A DNA stretch of 64,000 nucleotides from NCBI RefSeq assembly GCF_000973725.1, contig NZ_CP009621.1, forward strand, positions 997,501-1,061,500, written 5' to 3'. The first letter of the stretch is position 1, and every line of letters starts with the position of its first letter. The position numbers were made by a program, and so were the translations under genes. The notes beneath the pieces are model-generated. The model saw only the letters and a list, made by a program, of their open reading frames with translations, had not been told where the DNA came from and searched no databases. Below, one piece after another: positions 63,567 to 64,000 of this stretch. The DNA comes from Pontibacter korlensis. GTDB taxonomy: Bacteria; Bacteroidota; Bacteroidia; Cytophagales; Hymenobacteraceae.

Positions 63567-63989
63567 CTACAGCTTAAGTTGCTGCAGAAAGCGGGGCATA
63601 ACAGCCTCGCTTTTTTGTTTTACCTTCATCCTTCTGGTAAAAGAGGTTAGCTGTAACAGCATATGAGAGAAACCCACAAAGGATACTATCTCCAGGTACA
63701 TTTTAAACTCCCTCTTTGAGCCATCCACCACCCCAAGCTTATCAACTTTATAAGTATTGGTGGCAGACCAAGGCATCCAGCGAACTTGCTTCCTGTGTCG
63801 CAGCATGTACCGGTTTATAGCTACCTCCAACTGGTACCTCTTTATCTTTTGATGTACTACCTGCTCCAGATCTGCTTTCTTGATCAAGCGCTCACCCGAG
63901 AGAAGGATATCACTGCGGTACCACCTCACAAACCATGGCGAATTTATGCGCCGCAGTATGATCATATCCACAGTGGGGTTTTTAGCCAT
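63567..63989 (-). CDS. Uncharacterised 140-residue basic protein
   Basis: Basic, soluble-looking protein beginning MAKNPTVDMIILRRINSPWF and ending MPRFLQQLKL. A hydrophobic stretch (about 97-116, MYLEIVSFVGFSHMLLQLTS) may be a buried helix or a membrane segment. No family recognised. Its stop lies 8 bases from the neighbouring stop; the gene may continue in an operon beyond the right edge. ATG at 63987-63989 is the most upstream start in the window. Confidence 0.65.
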   Translation of the reverse strand: MAKNPTVDMIILRRINSPWFVRWYRSDILLSGERLIKKADLEQVVHQKIKRYQLEVAINRYMLRHRKQVRWMPWSATNTYKVDKLGVVDGSKREFKMYLEIVSFVGFSHMLLQLTSFTRRMKVKQKSEAVMPRFLQQLKL

Positions 63990-64000
63990 AGCAGAGACGG

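Noticed and set aside
1..64000. CRISPR array or defence system
   Set aside because: No regularly spaced repeats and no cas, restriction-modification, retron, CBASS or similar genes were found.

Overview
The window looks like chromosomal DNA of a Bacteroidetes bacterium of the order Cytophagales, most probably a Pontibacter-like member of the Hymenobacteraceae (inferred from gene content; no search could be run). The evidence is the gliding-motility genes gldB, gldE and gldD, a type IX secretion (T9SS) C-terminal sorting domain, several PF13568-type outer-membrane barrels, DUF2480 and DUF6150 proteins, the mutY-ssb-gldE-gldD gene order, and Bacteroidetes promoters (TTG, about 19 bases, TAnnTTTG) with few Shine-Dalgarno sites.

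Layout. 1-4.1 kb: leftward DUF2480, tsaB, an S41 protease and rnpA-rpmH. 4.4-9.2 kb: an M61 peptidase, a flavin reductase, a small disordered protein, a PfkB kinase and tRNA-His. 9.5-15.5 kb: pyrC, a lipoprotein serpin, a DEAD-box helicase, a membrane protein and upp. 15.7-23 kb: a Wzi/RemB-like barrel, an MsbA-like ABC exporter, gmhA, a lipoprotein, and a yifB/comM gene split by an in-frame amber codon. 23.2-25.6 kb: three tandem PF13568 barrels, followed by an IS3-family insertion (25632-26985) with TTA target duplications. 27-36.1 kb: M20 dipeptidase, plsY, a 1593-residue exported protein, prmA, a DUF6150 protein and tpiA. 36.1-37.9 kb: a decayed IS4-family element in repeat-like non-coding DNA. 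37.9-49.6 kb: uvrA, a T9SS cargo protein, ribosomal protein THX, a truncated globin, an ECF sigma factor, nth, a glycosyltransferase, gldB and another barrel. 49.6-58.8 kb: rng, a COX24-like mini-protein, a TPR protein and HU (leftward), then mutY, ssb, gldE, gldD and recG (rightward). 58.8-64 kb: a cobalamin riboswitch with no cobalamin gene after it, a thioesterase, an IS110-family element with a structured 5' non-coding region that could encode a bridge RNA, and three uncharacterised proteins.

Most genes are housekeeping: DNA repair (uvrA, nth, mutY, recG, ssb), pyrimidine synthesis and salvage (pyrC, upp), envelope (plsY, gmhA, ABC exporter, barrels) and motility/secretion. The accessory material is the three insertion sequences of three families. 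Two signals stand out. One heptamer, TATACTT (or AAGTATA), occurs roughly ten times more often than chance across the host DNA and was not seen inside any insertion sequence. The other is the IS110 element with its possible guide RNA. Nearly every transcription unit ends in a strong, often bidirectional, hairpin terminator.
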